From: Ariolimax columbianus
Lineage: Eukaryota > Mollusca > Gastropoda > Stylommatophora > Arionidae
NCBI GenBank assembly: GCA_036924085.1
Contig: JAVGWX010000003.1
Span: 117,053,264 to 117,117,263, forward strand
Reading direction: 5' to 3'
Length of the DNA stretch: 64,000 bases
Positions 33,398 through 44,669 of the stretch are shown piece after piece. A model generated the notes under the pieces. That model made no database searches. It worked only from the letters and a program-made list of their open reading frames with translations, and was not told the DNA's origin. The stretch's first letter is position 1. Every line of letters starts with the position of its first letter. The position numbers and the translations under genes are program-made.

Positions 33398-34969
33398 GTC
33401 AAAAGACAACCCAAACTACTTGGGCGTCACATTTGATCAGCGCATGATATGGAAAAGTCAGATCGAGAGAAACCGAATGAGATCAAGACAAAGAATGGCA
33501 ATTATGAGGAAACTTGCTGGCACAAGCTGGGGAGCAGACGAAAGAATACTGACGAAACTGTACACTGGAAGAGTGAGACCAGTTCTCGAGTATGGCATTG
33601 CGGCATGGGCAACAGCAGGAAAGGCGAACTTTGATAAAATTGGCAAACTTCAAACCCAAGCCATGAGAGTTATAACAGGAGGCATGAAGTCAACGTCAAT
33701 TGTAGAACTTGAAAAGATTACAAATCTGCAATCCATGACCGACAGAAGAGACTGCAGAGCTCAGCAGCAAGCAGAGAAACTCAGAAGACTGACAAATCAT
33801 CCAATGCACTAGAGACTAAATAGATTTTGAAATGGGAAATTAAAGCGAAGAAACTTTGCAGAAATAGCCAAAGCAAAGATGAGCGAAGACCCTATGAACA
33901 CATTAACAACACCAAAGCCCATCGCTACCGTACGCAAACCTACCTGGAAGCAGCATATATTTCCGGAGGTGGTAGAAAATATACCAGGTTCTCGAAACAA
34001 GAACAGCCAGACTGAAAAAGAAAGTAGAGGCATAACCCTGATGTACATAACTAAAAACTACCCAAGCATGGACTGGACCCATGCATACACCGACGGTTCT
34101 GTAACAAACACAACACAGAATGGAGGGGCAGGGGTATTCCTGAGCCTACCAAATGGTAGAAAATAACACTGTCAGTGGCAACTGGAAAATACTCAAGCAA
34201 TTTCAGAGCAGAGGCACTGAGGGCTGCAGCAGAAGCAATGCTGACAGGCAAAAGAAATGAAAGCCAGATAGTCCTGTTTACACATGCCCTGGTCGTAGTC
34301 ACAGCACTAAAAAGCCACAAAAATACTGAACTTAATGATTTAAGAGCAGTACTCTATCAACTATGACAGCAGACCGCACCAAAAATAGTAGTAGTACAGT
34401 GGGTTCCATCCCATTGTAACATCCAAGGCAACGAGGAGGCAGACAGACTAGCAAAAGAAGGTGCAAGACTACCACAACCAGATTCTAGTGTGACCTACGA
34501 AGAGTCAAAAAGGCTTATTAGAGCTAGATACATGGCCAAATGGGAAACATAACATACTGGCTACACAAAAAATTATGCCTATTACCAATTGAACAGAAGA
34601 GAGCAGGTCGTGGTCTTCAGACTCCGCACAGACCACATCAGACTGAGGTACCACCTATTCAATAAACTGAAGATAGGTTGCACTGACGAATGCAGTTGTG
34701 GTACCGGAAAAATGACCGCTGAACATCTGCTGCAAAACTGCCCGAAATACGAGGACCAGAGAAAGCACAAGTGGCCATCACCAGTGGCAACACTAGACAA
34801 GCTCTATGGCAGTGTTGACAGCCTCAGGATGACCGCTGCTTTTTTCGAAAAAATACAGGTTGACGTCTGACAGCGTGCGAAGAAGAAGAAGAAGAAGAAG
34901 AAGAAGAAGAAGAAGAAGAAGAAGAAGAAGAAGAAGAAGAAGAAGAAGAAGAAGAAGAAGAAGAAGAAG

Positions 34970-34998
<29 letters not shown>
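33398..34998 (+). mobile_element. 18S-fused, 5'-truncated Ingi-like LINE (copy B)
   Basis: Near-identical to copy A at 24991-26600, with the same in-frame stops (for example at about 33811, 34163, 34365 and 34550) and the same 18S junction at ggatctcag/gtcaaaag. RNase H retains AYTDGS and GNEEADRLAKEG but has FTHAL in place of FTDAL. Shared defects prove it was copied after copy A had already decayed. Confidence 0.93.
34879..34998 (+). repeat. GAA tail, 40 units
   Basis: Pure (GAA)n tail of copy B, three units shorter than copy A. Confidence 0.97.
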
Positions 34999-35001
<3 letters not shown>

Positions 35002-35248
35002 TTCTAAACCGATACAATAATATTTTTTTTCCAACCAGAAATTTAGTTCATCATCATCAAGTTTCCTGTCTGGTAGCGTCGGCAATCAAGGATCACCAAT
35101 TCTAGTTTAACGCGTGTGTAGTTTATCAGTTTCGCCGTTGATCGTCTTTCACGCTCTTCCTTTAAGCTGTCCAATATTGTCTCTCTTTGCCTCCTTCGTC
35201 CCTACAATTCTGCCCGTTGTCACCGCGTGTCTCAGCCCACTACTATTC

Positions 35249-35665
35249 ATAACGTGCTCGTAATAGGATTCACTGCCTGGTCCTGTTTTTTTGTCTTACG
35301 TTGTCTGTGTGTCTGATACTCTTCACATACCACGTTACTAGCTTTCTTTGCAGTCCAAAGATTAAGTAATTTTCAGAACAACAGCTTGCGATAATATTTT
35401 TATAAACTGAAAGAAAATAGCCCAATTTCCCGCCATACAATTAAAAACATCCTGTGGTATTTGTGAAGAGGTCATAGCTATGAGTCGTTGTCTGCCTGTA
35501 TAACGGACTCCTAGCGACAGTTCACCAGGACTCTATTCTGTCTCCAAGTGGCGGTCCTGGAAACAGGCTGCACTAATGTTATCTGGCAAAGAGATTAGTG
35601 TTTGCAGAGGGAAGACGAACTAGTTTCCAAAAATTCTGTGATGAGACCTGATGTTTTAGAGAAAT
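35249..35665. other. Intergenic DNA, possible old SINE trace
   Basis: Around 35510-35640, ggaaacaggctgca and neighbouring words resemble the body of the GAA-tailed SINE-like family, but the match is too patchy to annotate. Otherwise nothing recognised. Confidence 0.35.
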
Positions 35666-36229
35666 ACAGACCTAAATGACCTGATATCAGTACTCTATCA
35701 GTCAACTATGTCCGAAGTCCAAACAAGAAGAGGTGTAGTACAGTGGGTCCATCACAATCTAAAATGCAAGGCAACGAGGAGGCAGACACTGGCGAAAGAA
35801 GGTGAAAGGTTACCACAACCATATTCAAGTGTGACCTACGAAGTCCAAAAAGTTTATTAGGGCCAGATACCTGAACAAATTGGAACCAAATCATAATGGC
35901 TACACAGGAAATTATGAGTATTGCCAGTTGAGACAGAAGAAAGCAGGTGGTAGCCTTTAGACTCCACACAGGCCAAAACAGACTGAGGTACAATATATTC
36001 AATAAACTGAAAGTATGTGCTACTGACGAGTGCACGTGTGATACTGGAAACACAACCCCTGAACATCTACTGCAAAATTGTCGGACATACTAGGACAGAG
36101 AAAGCAAATGTTTCCAGCGCATATGCCAACACTTGACAAGCTATATGACAGTGTCGACAGCTCAAGATGGCAGCTGCCTTCTTTTAACAAATTCAAGTCG
36201 GCGTCTGACAGCGGGCGAAGAAGAAGAAA
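35666..36229 (+). pseudogene. Old 5'-truncated Ingi-like LINE (RNase H end)
   Basis: In several frames it follows the intact element from L-N-D-L-R (about residue 1124) through GNEEADTLAKEG, a CTCDTGN...EHLLQNC knuckle and the 3' end, finishing gcgggcgaagaagaagaa. Many indels and stops. It is clearly older than the other truncated copies here. Confidence 0.88.
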
Positions 36230-37985
36230 CCTGCTGTTTTTGTCCGAGAAGCATAGATATCGTGACGTTGCTGTAAAGTACAACACAAAGTCACAAAGTC
36301 CCTTTTAGAAAAAGATTAAAGAAAGAGGGTCAAATATTGCTTAGCCATATGGATAAGGTAGTAGCCCTACAGAGGATCAGAGGCTACTTTATACTGCATT
36401 TGCGACTCATTGTGCACGTTAGGTTTGTATTTTACCTGCGATATAAAATAATCTTTCTATTACAGATTAATGCAACGCATGTCTTCGTGGTCAAAGACTG
36501 ACGCTAAAACTACTTGACCAGCCGCTACACTAAATTTATATTTTATTGTATTTTATTGCTCACTCATAGATAATGTCCAATCAAATGATTATAAGCCAAG
36601 AAAACTGAATTGCATAGTATAAATAAGACTTGCTTTTAGAATTAACGTGAATAGATTCTCTTCAAATCTGTTAGGGCAGGATTGACTGAAATGCATCCAA
36701 AGTTATCTTAGAAATAAATATGTATTATACGGTAGTACAATAGTCAATCATGCGTAGATCAGGCTCTGCCGCTATCTGGACACTAGCTGGCATGGTGCTC
36801 TTCTGTGTATCATTTCCGGCACGATAAATGAGTTTCTGATATATTATCGTCTAGATAATTCTAACTGCGAGTTTAATTAAACCTCTTCCCACATTTTACG
36901 TTGCATCTTGTTCGCTGTATCAAATGTCTACATATTTATATCACCGTGGCTAGATTTATTTTCTAATCATATGTATGTGCCATTTCACAGACTATACGTT
37001 CTCAGATTATATCCAGTTAGATGCATCGAATGCCTGTCTCTTGATGGCTTCAGGTCTAGATTTATATTCTACTCATATTCGTTTACCATTTTACACACGT
37101 ATTCGATTTTTAGCCGGTAACTTGAATTGAATGTTAGTCTTTCTGGATCTTCTACTAAGATTTTATTTTAACACATTTTTTTAGCTCAAATCTTTTTTTT
37201 TATGTTACAAAGATTCAAACTATTTCCAGGGTAGGTTGTTTCTATTGGGGTGTGTGAAATCTATTTCTGGACAACACACTGAGCGGCGGTTACCACAGCA
37301 CTAAACTTTTATTTCAGCTCCTTCTTTTAGCCTTCCACTGGTTAACACTTTGCACTGAGATAAATCAGTAATGATATAATTTATATGAATCAATCAATGA
37401 ATACATTTGCAGCTCTCTTAGTAATGAAGATGTTCAACAAATAGACGCCAAGTCCTATTAAAATTCGATATATGTGTTAAAGTTTCAGTGGCTTAATGTG
37501 TCTACTGTATGAGGTAGCTAGCGCCTAGTCCAGCTCTCCGTATTCCACTCTTACTATTTGCTAGGCAGGTTGTAGTGTTACTGATTGATGCTCTCGTTTC
37601 AGACCCCGCTTATACTAGATCTGATGTGTAAACTATAAATGTGTGACATCTAATTCTTTAACTGTATCGTATACTTACTATGTGTATATCCTGGTGTGGT
37701 TGCTCTCTAACTTTATGATGAAACTAGTTCATGCATTTGTGTACAACACATGTGGTAGATTTGACCATTTGATTAGCAGAAATGCTTGGTTGTTCTAACA
37801 TAAATTAAAGATATATGTAGGTGGCGGCTAGTAACATCATCATGTCAAACGTAATGTCGCAGACACCACCACTGAAAAGACGCATGTAAGGGTTTTAACA
37901 TAGGATTCCTGTGAGATTGATGGCTGCGATAGTCGCTATCTACTTCAAGTATAGTGTATATGAGAGTAGACTGGAACTGAAACGC
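36230..37985. other. AT-rich intergenic DNA, nothing recognised
   Basis: No long or patterned ORF, array or transposon end seen. Confidence 0.55.
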
Positions 37986-37987
37986 TA

Positions 37988-38312
37988 GTCCAGTCAGTCA
38001 CTACATACTTATCAGGACGTCGCGTCAGAGTCAGGCACAACAGACTGATCAGGACGTCGCGTCAGGGTCAGTCACAACATACTGATCAGGACGTCTCGTC
38101 AGGGTCAGTCACAACAAACTGATCAGGACGTCGCGTCGGGGTCAGTCACAACATACTGATCAGGACGTTGCGTCGGGGTCAGTCACAACAGACTGATCAG
38201 GACGTGGTGTCAGTGTCAGTCACAATTAACTGATCAGGACGTCGCGTCGGGGTCAGTCACAACATACTGACCAGGACGTCGCGTCGGGCACAATGCACTG
38301 ACCAGGACCACA
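37988..38312. repeat. 37-bp tandem repeat array I (about eight to nine units)
   Basis: Unit actgatcaggacgtcgcgtc then agggtcagtcacaacat, 37 bp. It has the same length and alignable sequence as the array at 39900-41473. Confidence 0.9.
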
Positions 38313-38480
38313 ATCTCTCTCCCTAGGAACGGACTGTTTTCAAGGCAGCTGGGCTAACGAGATTTGGATCGATGTGATTCCCCGTAGAAGTGAGCGCCAC
38401 GCAGATGCCACGCCAAGCAAAGCACAACCAACTGGAGGACCCCTGGATGATCCCGGATGTGAAAAAAGCTAAAACAGCCC
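38313..38480 (+). repeat. Conserved 3' flank of the 37-bp array (copy I)
   Basis: After the array, ctaacgaga, ggatcga, tgat, gtagaagtgagcg, gcagatg, ccaagcaa and ggaggacccc occur in the same order as after the second array (41505-41615). The shared flank suggests the arrays are the core of a larger mobile or duplicated unit. Confidence 0.6.
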
Positions 38481-38643
38481 GGTACTTAACGACCTTTTTA
38501 GGGCGCATTCGCAAACAAAAACAACAGTTTCATTTCTTTGTAATGATCCTAAAATATCAAAGGAATTCGCTGATGTGCAAAATTCTTAACATCTATGGAC
38601 TAAATAATATCAATATTTTAGCGGAGTTTGGTGGCAAGAGAGA

Positions 38644-39157
38644 GTGTCACATAATACGGACTTACAGAGAGCAAACACTCACATCATGTACTCGATGTTG
38701 AGCCAGCGACGTCTACGATGGTTGGGACATGTTTATAGCATGGAAGACGAGAGGCTGCCAAAGGATATCCTTTATGGACAGCTAGCCATTAAAGTTAGAA
38801 GAATCGGCCGTCCCACACTGCGATTCAAGGACATATGCAAGAGGGGCATGAAGTCATGCATCATCCCACCCGAGGGCTGGGAAGAAATTGCTCAGAATCG
38901 AGCTATCTGGAGACAGTCAGCTGGAGGGGGCATAGTGGCTGCTGACGCTTGTAGAGGTCTTCTGTCTGCAGAGAAAAGAGAAAGTCTGAAAAGATTAATG
39001 AACAGCCAGGCAAGCCAGCCTCCTCAGTATGGTTGTACGATCTCTGGCAGGGACTGTCACTCATGGATCGGCCTTTACAGCCGTAGCAGGCAGTGTCAAA
39101 TTACAGGAGACAAGAGCTGGACAAAACTTTCAGGGCGCCACGCGTACGGTCTATAAA
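38644..39157 (+). pseudogene. LINE ORF2 C-terminus with C2H2-type finger
   Basis: A 170-codon open frame reads QRRLRWLGHVYSMEDERLPK, a short hydrophobic LYGQL, GRPTLRFKDICKRGMK, then WRQS, and ends with C-x6-C-H-x-W-I-G-L-Y-x-R-S-R. This is the widespread C-terminal module of LINE ORF2 proteins (WLGHV-x-RM; GRPxLRFKDVCKRDLK; a terminal CGRDCHSRIGLYSH finger). The frame is open, but no RT domain precedes it, so it is a 5'-truncated fragment and not a host gene. A middle fragment of what may be the same family lies at 46548-47145. Confidence 0.85.
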
Positions 39158-39159
39158 GT

Positions 39160-39895
39160 TAGACCTATGATGATGATTTTTAAATGGTGACGGATAGTTT
39201 GAATTGCATCCTACTATCGACCATGGTTTGAATTTATGACATGTGCCGTTACCAAATATGTTCCTGGGAATGGAGAAACTGTCCGACCATAATGATACAT
39301 TTGGATGGGCCTCACTTTTTTTCAAATTAGCGTTAAGGAATACGTGACCCTTTCTCGCTGGCCACATAATGATCTGGGAAGGTCTCAAAAAGCACTTATC
39401 CGTATTTATCGCATTACTTTCACTCCAGTTTCCGGGAAGAATTCGTTATCAATTATAAATTATAATGTACCAATATCTTCTTTAAAGAATATGTAATATA
39501 TTTTGTTGTTATATCTTCATTGTTTCTTCTTTGTTTAACTAGATTATGTTATATTACAGTTTCGCATGTATCATGGTTGTATATATTCTTTCTCCGTTAT
39601 TTATCTCAAATTATAGTTTCAGTAGGAGATACTGGATATGTAAAACTTTGTATATGCAATTCTGATTTTCTCTATTGCGACAACTGTCGGTCCACGTTTG
39701 CGCTTCTTCCTCTTTCTCCACTACTAAATGCCCCTTTCAAATTGAAATTTAACCCTCTCTCCATTCATGCCACGAATGGGGCATTGTGTTTGTCTGTGAT
39801 ACAGCCACATGTATGTATTGCAAACTTTGTGTTCTTGTGTTTCTCATTCAAGTTGTAGTAACTACATTTTTTTTAAAATTAACTAAATTGATGAG
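39160..39895. other. AT-rich DNA, nothing recognised
   Basis: A 112-codon frame at 39520-39858 has hydrophobic low-complexity composition and no motif; I do not consider it a gene. Confidence 0.5.
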
Positions 39896-39899
39896 AGGA

Positions 39900-41473
39900 G
39901 ACTAACGTCTGGTCAGGTAAAACATACTGATCGGACATGTTAGTCAGGGTCAGGTAAAGCATACTGATCGGACATGTTTGTCAGGGTCAGGTAAAACATA
40001 CTGATCGGACATGTTAGTCAGGGTCAGGTAAAACATACTGATCGGACATGTTAGTCAGGGTCAGGTAAAACATACTGATCGGACATGTTAGTCAGGGTCA
40101 GGTAAAACATACTGATCGGACATGTTAGTCAGGGTCAGGTAAAACATACTGATCGGACATGTTAGTCAGGGTCAGGTAAAACATACTGATCGGACATGTT
40201 AGTCAGGGTCAGGTAAAACATACTGATCGGACATGTTAGTCAAGGTCAGGTAAAACATACTGATCGGACATGTTAGTCAGGGTCAGGTAAAACATACTGA
40301 TCGGACATGTTAGTCAGGGTCAGGTAAAACATACTGATCGGACATGTTAGTCAGGGTCAGGTAAAACATACTGATCGGACATGTTAGTCAGGGTCAGGTA
40401 AAACATACTGATCGGACATGTTTGTCAAGATCAGGTAAAACATACTGATCGGACATGTTAGTTAGCATCAGGCAAAACCTACTGATCAGACATATTAGTC
40501 AGGTTCAGGTAAAACATACTGATGATATATGTTAGTCAAAGTCAGGTAAACCATACTGATCGGACATGTTTGTCAGGGTCAGGTAAAACATACTGATCGG
40601 ACATGTTAGTTAGAATCAGGCAAAACATACTGATCGAACATGTTAGTCATGGTCAGGTAAAATATACTGATGAAATATGTTAGTCAAGGTCAGGTAAAAC
40701 ATACTAATCGGACATGTTTGTCAGGGTCAGGTAAAACATACTGCTCGGACATGTTAGTTAGGATCAGGTAAAACATACTGATCGGACATGTTAGTCAGGG
40801 TCAGGTAAAACATACTGATCGGACATGTTAGTTAGGATCAGGCAAAACATACTGATCGGACATGTTTGTCAGGGTCAGGTAAAACATACTGCTCGGACAT
40901 GTTAGTCAGGGTCAGATAAAATATACTGATGAAATGTGTTAGTCAGGGTCAGGTAAAACACACTGAACGGACATGTTTGTCAGGGTCAGGTAAAACCTAC
41001 TGATCGGACATGTTAGTCAAGGTCAGGTAAAACATGCTGATGAAATGTGTTAGTCAGGGTCAGGTAAAAACATACTGATCGGACATGTTTGTCAGGGTCA
41101 GGTAAAACATACTGATTGGACATGTTAGTCAGGATCATGCAAAACATACTCATCGGACATTTTAGTCAGGTCAGGTAAAACATACTGATGAAATATGTTA
41201 GTCAGTGTCAGGTAAAACATACTGATCGGACATGTTAGTCGGGGTCAGGTAAAACATACTGATGAAATATGTTAGTCAGGGTCAGGTAAAAACACACTGA
41301 TCGGACATGTTAGTCAGGGTTAGGTAAAACATGCTGATCGGGCAAGTTTAGTCATCATCAGGCAAAACATACTCTTCGGACATGTTAGTCAGAGTCAGGT
41401 AAAACAAACTGATCGGACATGTTAGTCAGGGTCAGGTAAAACATACTGATCGGACACGTTTGTCAGGGTCAGG
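39900..41473. repeat. 37-bp tandem repeat array II (about 42 units)
   Basis: Unit actgatcggacatgttagtc then agggtcaggtaaaacat. The left third is very homogeneous; the right two thirds contain variant units such as gatgaaatatgttag that themselves recur at regular intervals. Confidence 0.95.
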
Positions 41474-41640
41474 GCCAAGACAAGCACCTCGACTTCCTAT
41501 TAGTTCTCATTCAAAACGATCTGACTAACGAGACTTGACGGATCGACATGATCACAGTAGTAGTGAACGGCTGGCAGATGAAACCAAGCAAGGCACTAGG
41601 AGACCCCGGTAAACATTCATCAGCACGCTCTGAATGTGAG
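41474..41640 (+). repeat. Conserved 3' flank of the 37-bp array (copy II)
   Basis: Aligns with 38313-38480 (ctaacgaga, ggatcga, gtagtgaacgg, gcagatg, ccaagcaa, ggagacccc). Confidence 0.6.
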
Positions 41641-42245
41641 GACAACTACTGCAAACCGTCACTTGATGCCATTTTCAAAGAGATCAACAACAATTAAGAT
41701 AAACTTAGATGAACATTCTTGAAGACAACAACTTTCTCAAATGTTTTTAAGTCTGCATGAGGCGTTATTTAAACACTTTTTCAGACAACCCATGTCACAG
41801 TTTATCAAAAAGGGAAATAATCTGATAAAGACTACAAGTTTATTCTAACATGAAGGTTGCCTCCCTGAAATTCAATTTGATGCAAATTAATGACAGGATG
41901 TCCTGGCGTACAAATATTCGATAACGTTTTCTTCTTTAGATTGCTCTTCCTCCATTCACAAAGTTCTCTGTCTCGGATAAATCAAGACAAAATAAGCACT
42001 GAATCCTATGTAGCATTCACTTAACACTGATTGTCCAACTTTCCTCTCAAATTCCATAATACGGCATGTTAGCACTGACATTTCCAGCACACATAGTCGA
42101 GAAATGCAAAGCGATTTTGTCACTGCTGCTCTACTCACATTTCCTCTACGATCTTTAATATGCTAATAAGTAGTTTGCTGTTAAATGTGCTCTGCTATTC
42201 ACAAAAGTAGTAACAACATATAGATTGCACATTTAACCATACACC
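41641..42245. other. AT-rich DNA, nothing recognised
   Basis: No coding signature or element end recognised. Confidence 0.5.
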
Positions 42246-42258
42246 ATACTGGTGATAT

Positions 42259-43183
42259 CTTCTTCTTCTTCTTTATCGTACGCTGTTTACAGTGATATAC
42301 GTTGCACTGTTTTATTTTGTTAAGCCTGTGGCTCAGTGCATCCGATTTCAACAGGCGTTTCTTTAGGGATGCCCTCCTTAGCCTTTGGCTGTCCCCAGCC
42401 TATCTGCAAGGCAGCAGTTGTTTTTGGTCAGAGTTGTCTCTCTTAGGGAAGTTGTCTTGCAGGACTATCGAGTCTTCCCCACTCGTGTCTATAGGGTTTT
42501 TCAATGATATGATATGATGGACTATGTACTAGCTTGTACTATCCCAGAAGAGAGGCAGTCCAGTGTGACTGTGTCTCAGGATTGTCACGTCCTGACAGAA
42601 ACGTAGAATATGCATGCGAGTGAGGTATCTCTTTGCTCCCTTTATTTTCTCGGCTCATCTGCGGTGATGGCACGCCTAGCAATCCCCGCCACCTGTGAGG
42701 TTGTCACAATAGGGCAGAGGTGCAATGTCCGCTGGACTGCATCTCTTCTGCGTCCATTGGGATGACTGATAGCAGACAGAGGTAAAGAGCGAGGCAGGAG
42801 TGCATTTAACCATGTGCATTTCTGCGGCTCGACGGGGCCGGGCTGAGACGCGAGCCCCAGGTCCTAACCATATCGTAGCCTCCCATCACAGCGGTGCTGA
42901 GATTTAGGACGGGATTCTGGCTTAGAGGCGTTCGGCCGTAGTCCCTCGGATGGTAGCTTCGCACCATTGGCTTATCAGCCAAGCACGTGGACTAAATGTC
43001 AGCGACCTGCGATTCCTCTCGAAGGAGTGAATTTAACCAGGGGACAAGCCTGGTAATGGTACGGAGATGTGGTTCGCCTGGTGTGCGGACATATCTCTTG
43101 ATCAAGGGTTGCGTCTCAACAGTTCACAGTGAGGTGGCTGCTCTACTGCTTCCGACACCCTGATCAAGGACTAAGTCTTCTTT
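42259..43183 (-). mobile_element. RIME/SIDER-like non-autonomous element (LINE 5' UTR plus tail only)
   Basis: On the minus strand this 925-bp element consists of LINE 5' UTR modules (Z at 43180-43030, Y at 43025-42825, X at 42815-42290), then a few bases of the LINE 3' end (gcgtacga) and a GAA tail. The whole ORF is absent. The 13-bp sequence atactggtgatat occurs at 42246-42258 and 43184-43196, a perfect target-site duplication, so the deleted form itself retrotransposed. Modules Y and Z are in swapped order relative to the full-length copy. Trypanosomatid ingi/RIME and L1Tc/NARTc pairs are the closest known parallel. Confidence 0.88.
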
Positions 43184-43399
43184 ATACTGGTGATATAATG
43201 ACTGGGTAATATAGGGTCATCATTACCTAAGGCAATGAATGCAGAGAAAGGGGCGACGGGAGAGCAGACCTCGAGGTGAATCAGCCGATAACTGAGAACA
43301 CGAAGGATAGAGATGCCGTAATATACACTGGCGTATAGGTGCTGCGGAGTGAGACATCAGGCTTGGTCGTCTCGGCTAGAGTGAGACTATAGCATACAC

Positions 43400-44060
43400 G
43401 TCAATGACCTCCAGTTTGAGAATGGAGATGCTGGAAGCAGTGACCTCTGCCCTGAGATGGCTTTCTTAGACCCCTTTGACGCTGGCAATCATCGTGACAG
43501 ACGCTCAACCCGTACTTCATTATGTGAAGAAGGTGTGTCTGAGGTAAGAAGGATAACAGCTGTTGAGGCCTCATACCTCCATGGATTGACACGAATGTAC
43601 CCGGGTCATGCTGGGGTTCAGGGCAACGAAAGATCTGACATCTTGGCTTCCAAGCTCCCGTCATGGGCACCGTAGTGATGGATAGGATTGACATTTTAAT
43701 TAACGGCCGTCTGTTGGATGAGGACACCGAAATAGATGAATCAGAAATCCACAGTTTTGACATTAAACGAGATTTGAGCGAAGTGCGACGCATGAGAGGA
43801 CGGAGCAAGAGAGTGTACAACCAGCAGGTTACAGGGACCATCAGCATCTAGACCCTGCACCAGTTGCTGAAAGAGTTGTTGTTGTTTGTCTCACTAGTTT
43901 CTACTGGCGGAGGCGCGCCATTTTCCACCCTAGACCGTAGTCACATAAACCAGTGCTTGAATGAATGAGTGCATCTGTATGTACCTAATCTAGGTTTGTG
44001 CAGGGTCTGGATGCTGATGGTCCCTGTAACCTGCTGGTTGTACACTCTCTTGCTGAAAGA
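43400..44060 (+). pseudogene. LINE RNase H fragment (second I-group family)
   Basis: Frames show EMLEAVTSALRWLSSTPFT then VTDAQPVLHYVKK (about 43425-43530), YPGHAGVQGNERSDILASK (about 43600-43660), a DEDTEIDESE stretch, and a YNQQVTGTISI block at about 43815-43850. These are RNase H motifs (E, D in VTDAQ, D in GNERSD) and the region after it of an I-group ORF2 distinct from the Ingi-like family here. Frame changes at about 43460 and 43675 make it dead. Its end is folded into the inverted repeat at 43804-44054. Confidence 0.72.
43804..44054. repeat. 57-bp inverted repeat with a 137-bp spacer
   Basis: 43804-43860 (starting agcaagagagtgtacaacc) is the reverse complement of 43998-44054 with one mismatch (catctag versus catccag). 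The left arm is the LINE ORF end; the right arm is its inverted copy. Such near-identity suggests a recent fold-back event. Confidence 0.93.
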
Positions 44061-44476
44061 GGCTGAGCACATATGAGTATGTCCAGAGTGCAGTGACGTC
44101 TATTCTTAGAAACAGAAACATACTGCACACTACCCACCGATATAAAATAAAGATAAAACGAGATAAAATTCTTCCGAATTATAAATTACTACTGCTTACT
44201 AACGGAAAAGGAAAGACAATATATAATAATTCAGAGGCTCGCATGTTCTGGCTTTTCAGTCCCTGCAAGATTAACGAGACAGTTCGTTGACGCTTAGTCT
44301 TTATATTGCATATGCATTACAAACTGCGCTATTTATGTCTACCTAGAAAACGATGTTAATACAGTGCACTAAAGAAGCGTCCGCTTACGGCAAATCAGTA
44401 ACGATGATTAAAAATGACATTTCAATGTGTACATTTCAGTGGGGAACAAAGATTAGAGTACTGCAGCCCAGCATAC
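44061..44476. other. AT-rich DNA, nothing recognised
   Basis: No coding or element signature seen. Confidence 0.5.
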
Positions 44477-44486
44477 ATGTTGTAAG

Positions 44487-44650
44487 GCTGCCGAAGACGG
44501 ATGTGTCGGACCGAAAGGTGCAAATATGGCAGCCAAGGTGAAAACTTGCGACACAATGTATTCTATTCTCTCGACTACATCCTGTTACTTGTAAAGCCCT
44601 GTTCAGGGCTTGGTAGCGGAATATTGAGAATGAACGCAGAAGAAGAAGAA
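44487..44650 (+). mobile_element. GAA-tailed SINE-like element, 5'-truncated copy
   Basis: Same 3' portion as at 11493: ggatgtgtcggaccgaaagg to cagggcttggtagcgg and a GAA tail. Flanked by atgttgtaag (44477-44486) and atgctgtaag (44651-44660), a 10-bp target-site duplication with one mismatch. Confidence 0.82.
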
Positions 44651-44669
44651 ATGCTGTAAGAAGGAACTA

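Larger units (their letters stand above)
33139..35248 (+). repeat. 2.1-kb direct repeat, right copy
   Basis: Duplicate of 24732-26850. It ends at actactattc, after which unique sequence (ataacgtgctcg) begins. In the left copy the LINE 3' tail starts at that exact base, so unique flanking sequence resumes here as expected after a target-site duplication. Confidence 0.93.

Noticed and set aside
24732..35248. 2.1-kb repeat as a simple assembly duplication
   Set aside because: Not fully excluded, but the copies differ at several bases and in GAA length, and the right copy ends exactly at the LINE insertion point, which an assembly error would not explain easily.
38644..39157. Host gene with a C2H2 finger
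   Set aside because: The WLGHV, GRPTLRFKD and C-terminal finger pattern is the standard C-terminus of LINE ORF2 proteins.
39520..39858. 112-codon ORF as a membrane protein
   Set aside because: AT-rich random composition, no start context, no family pattern.
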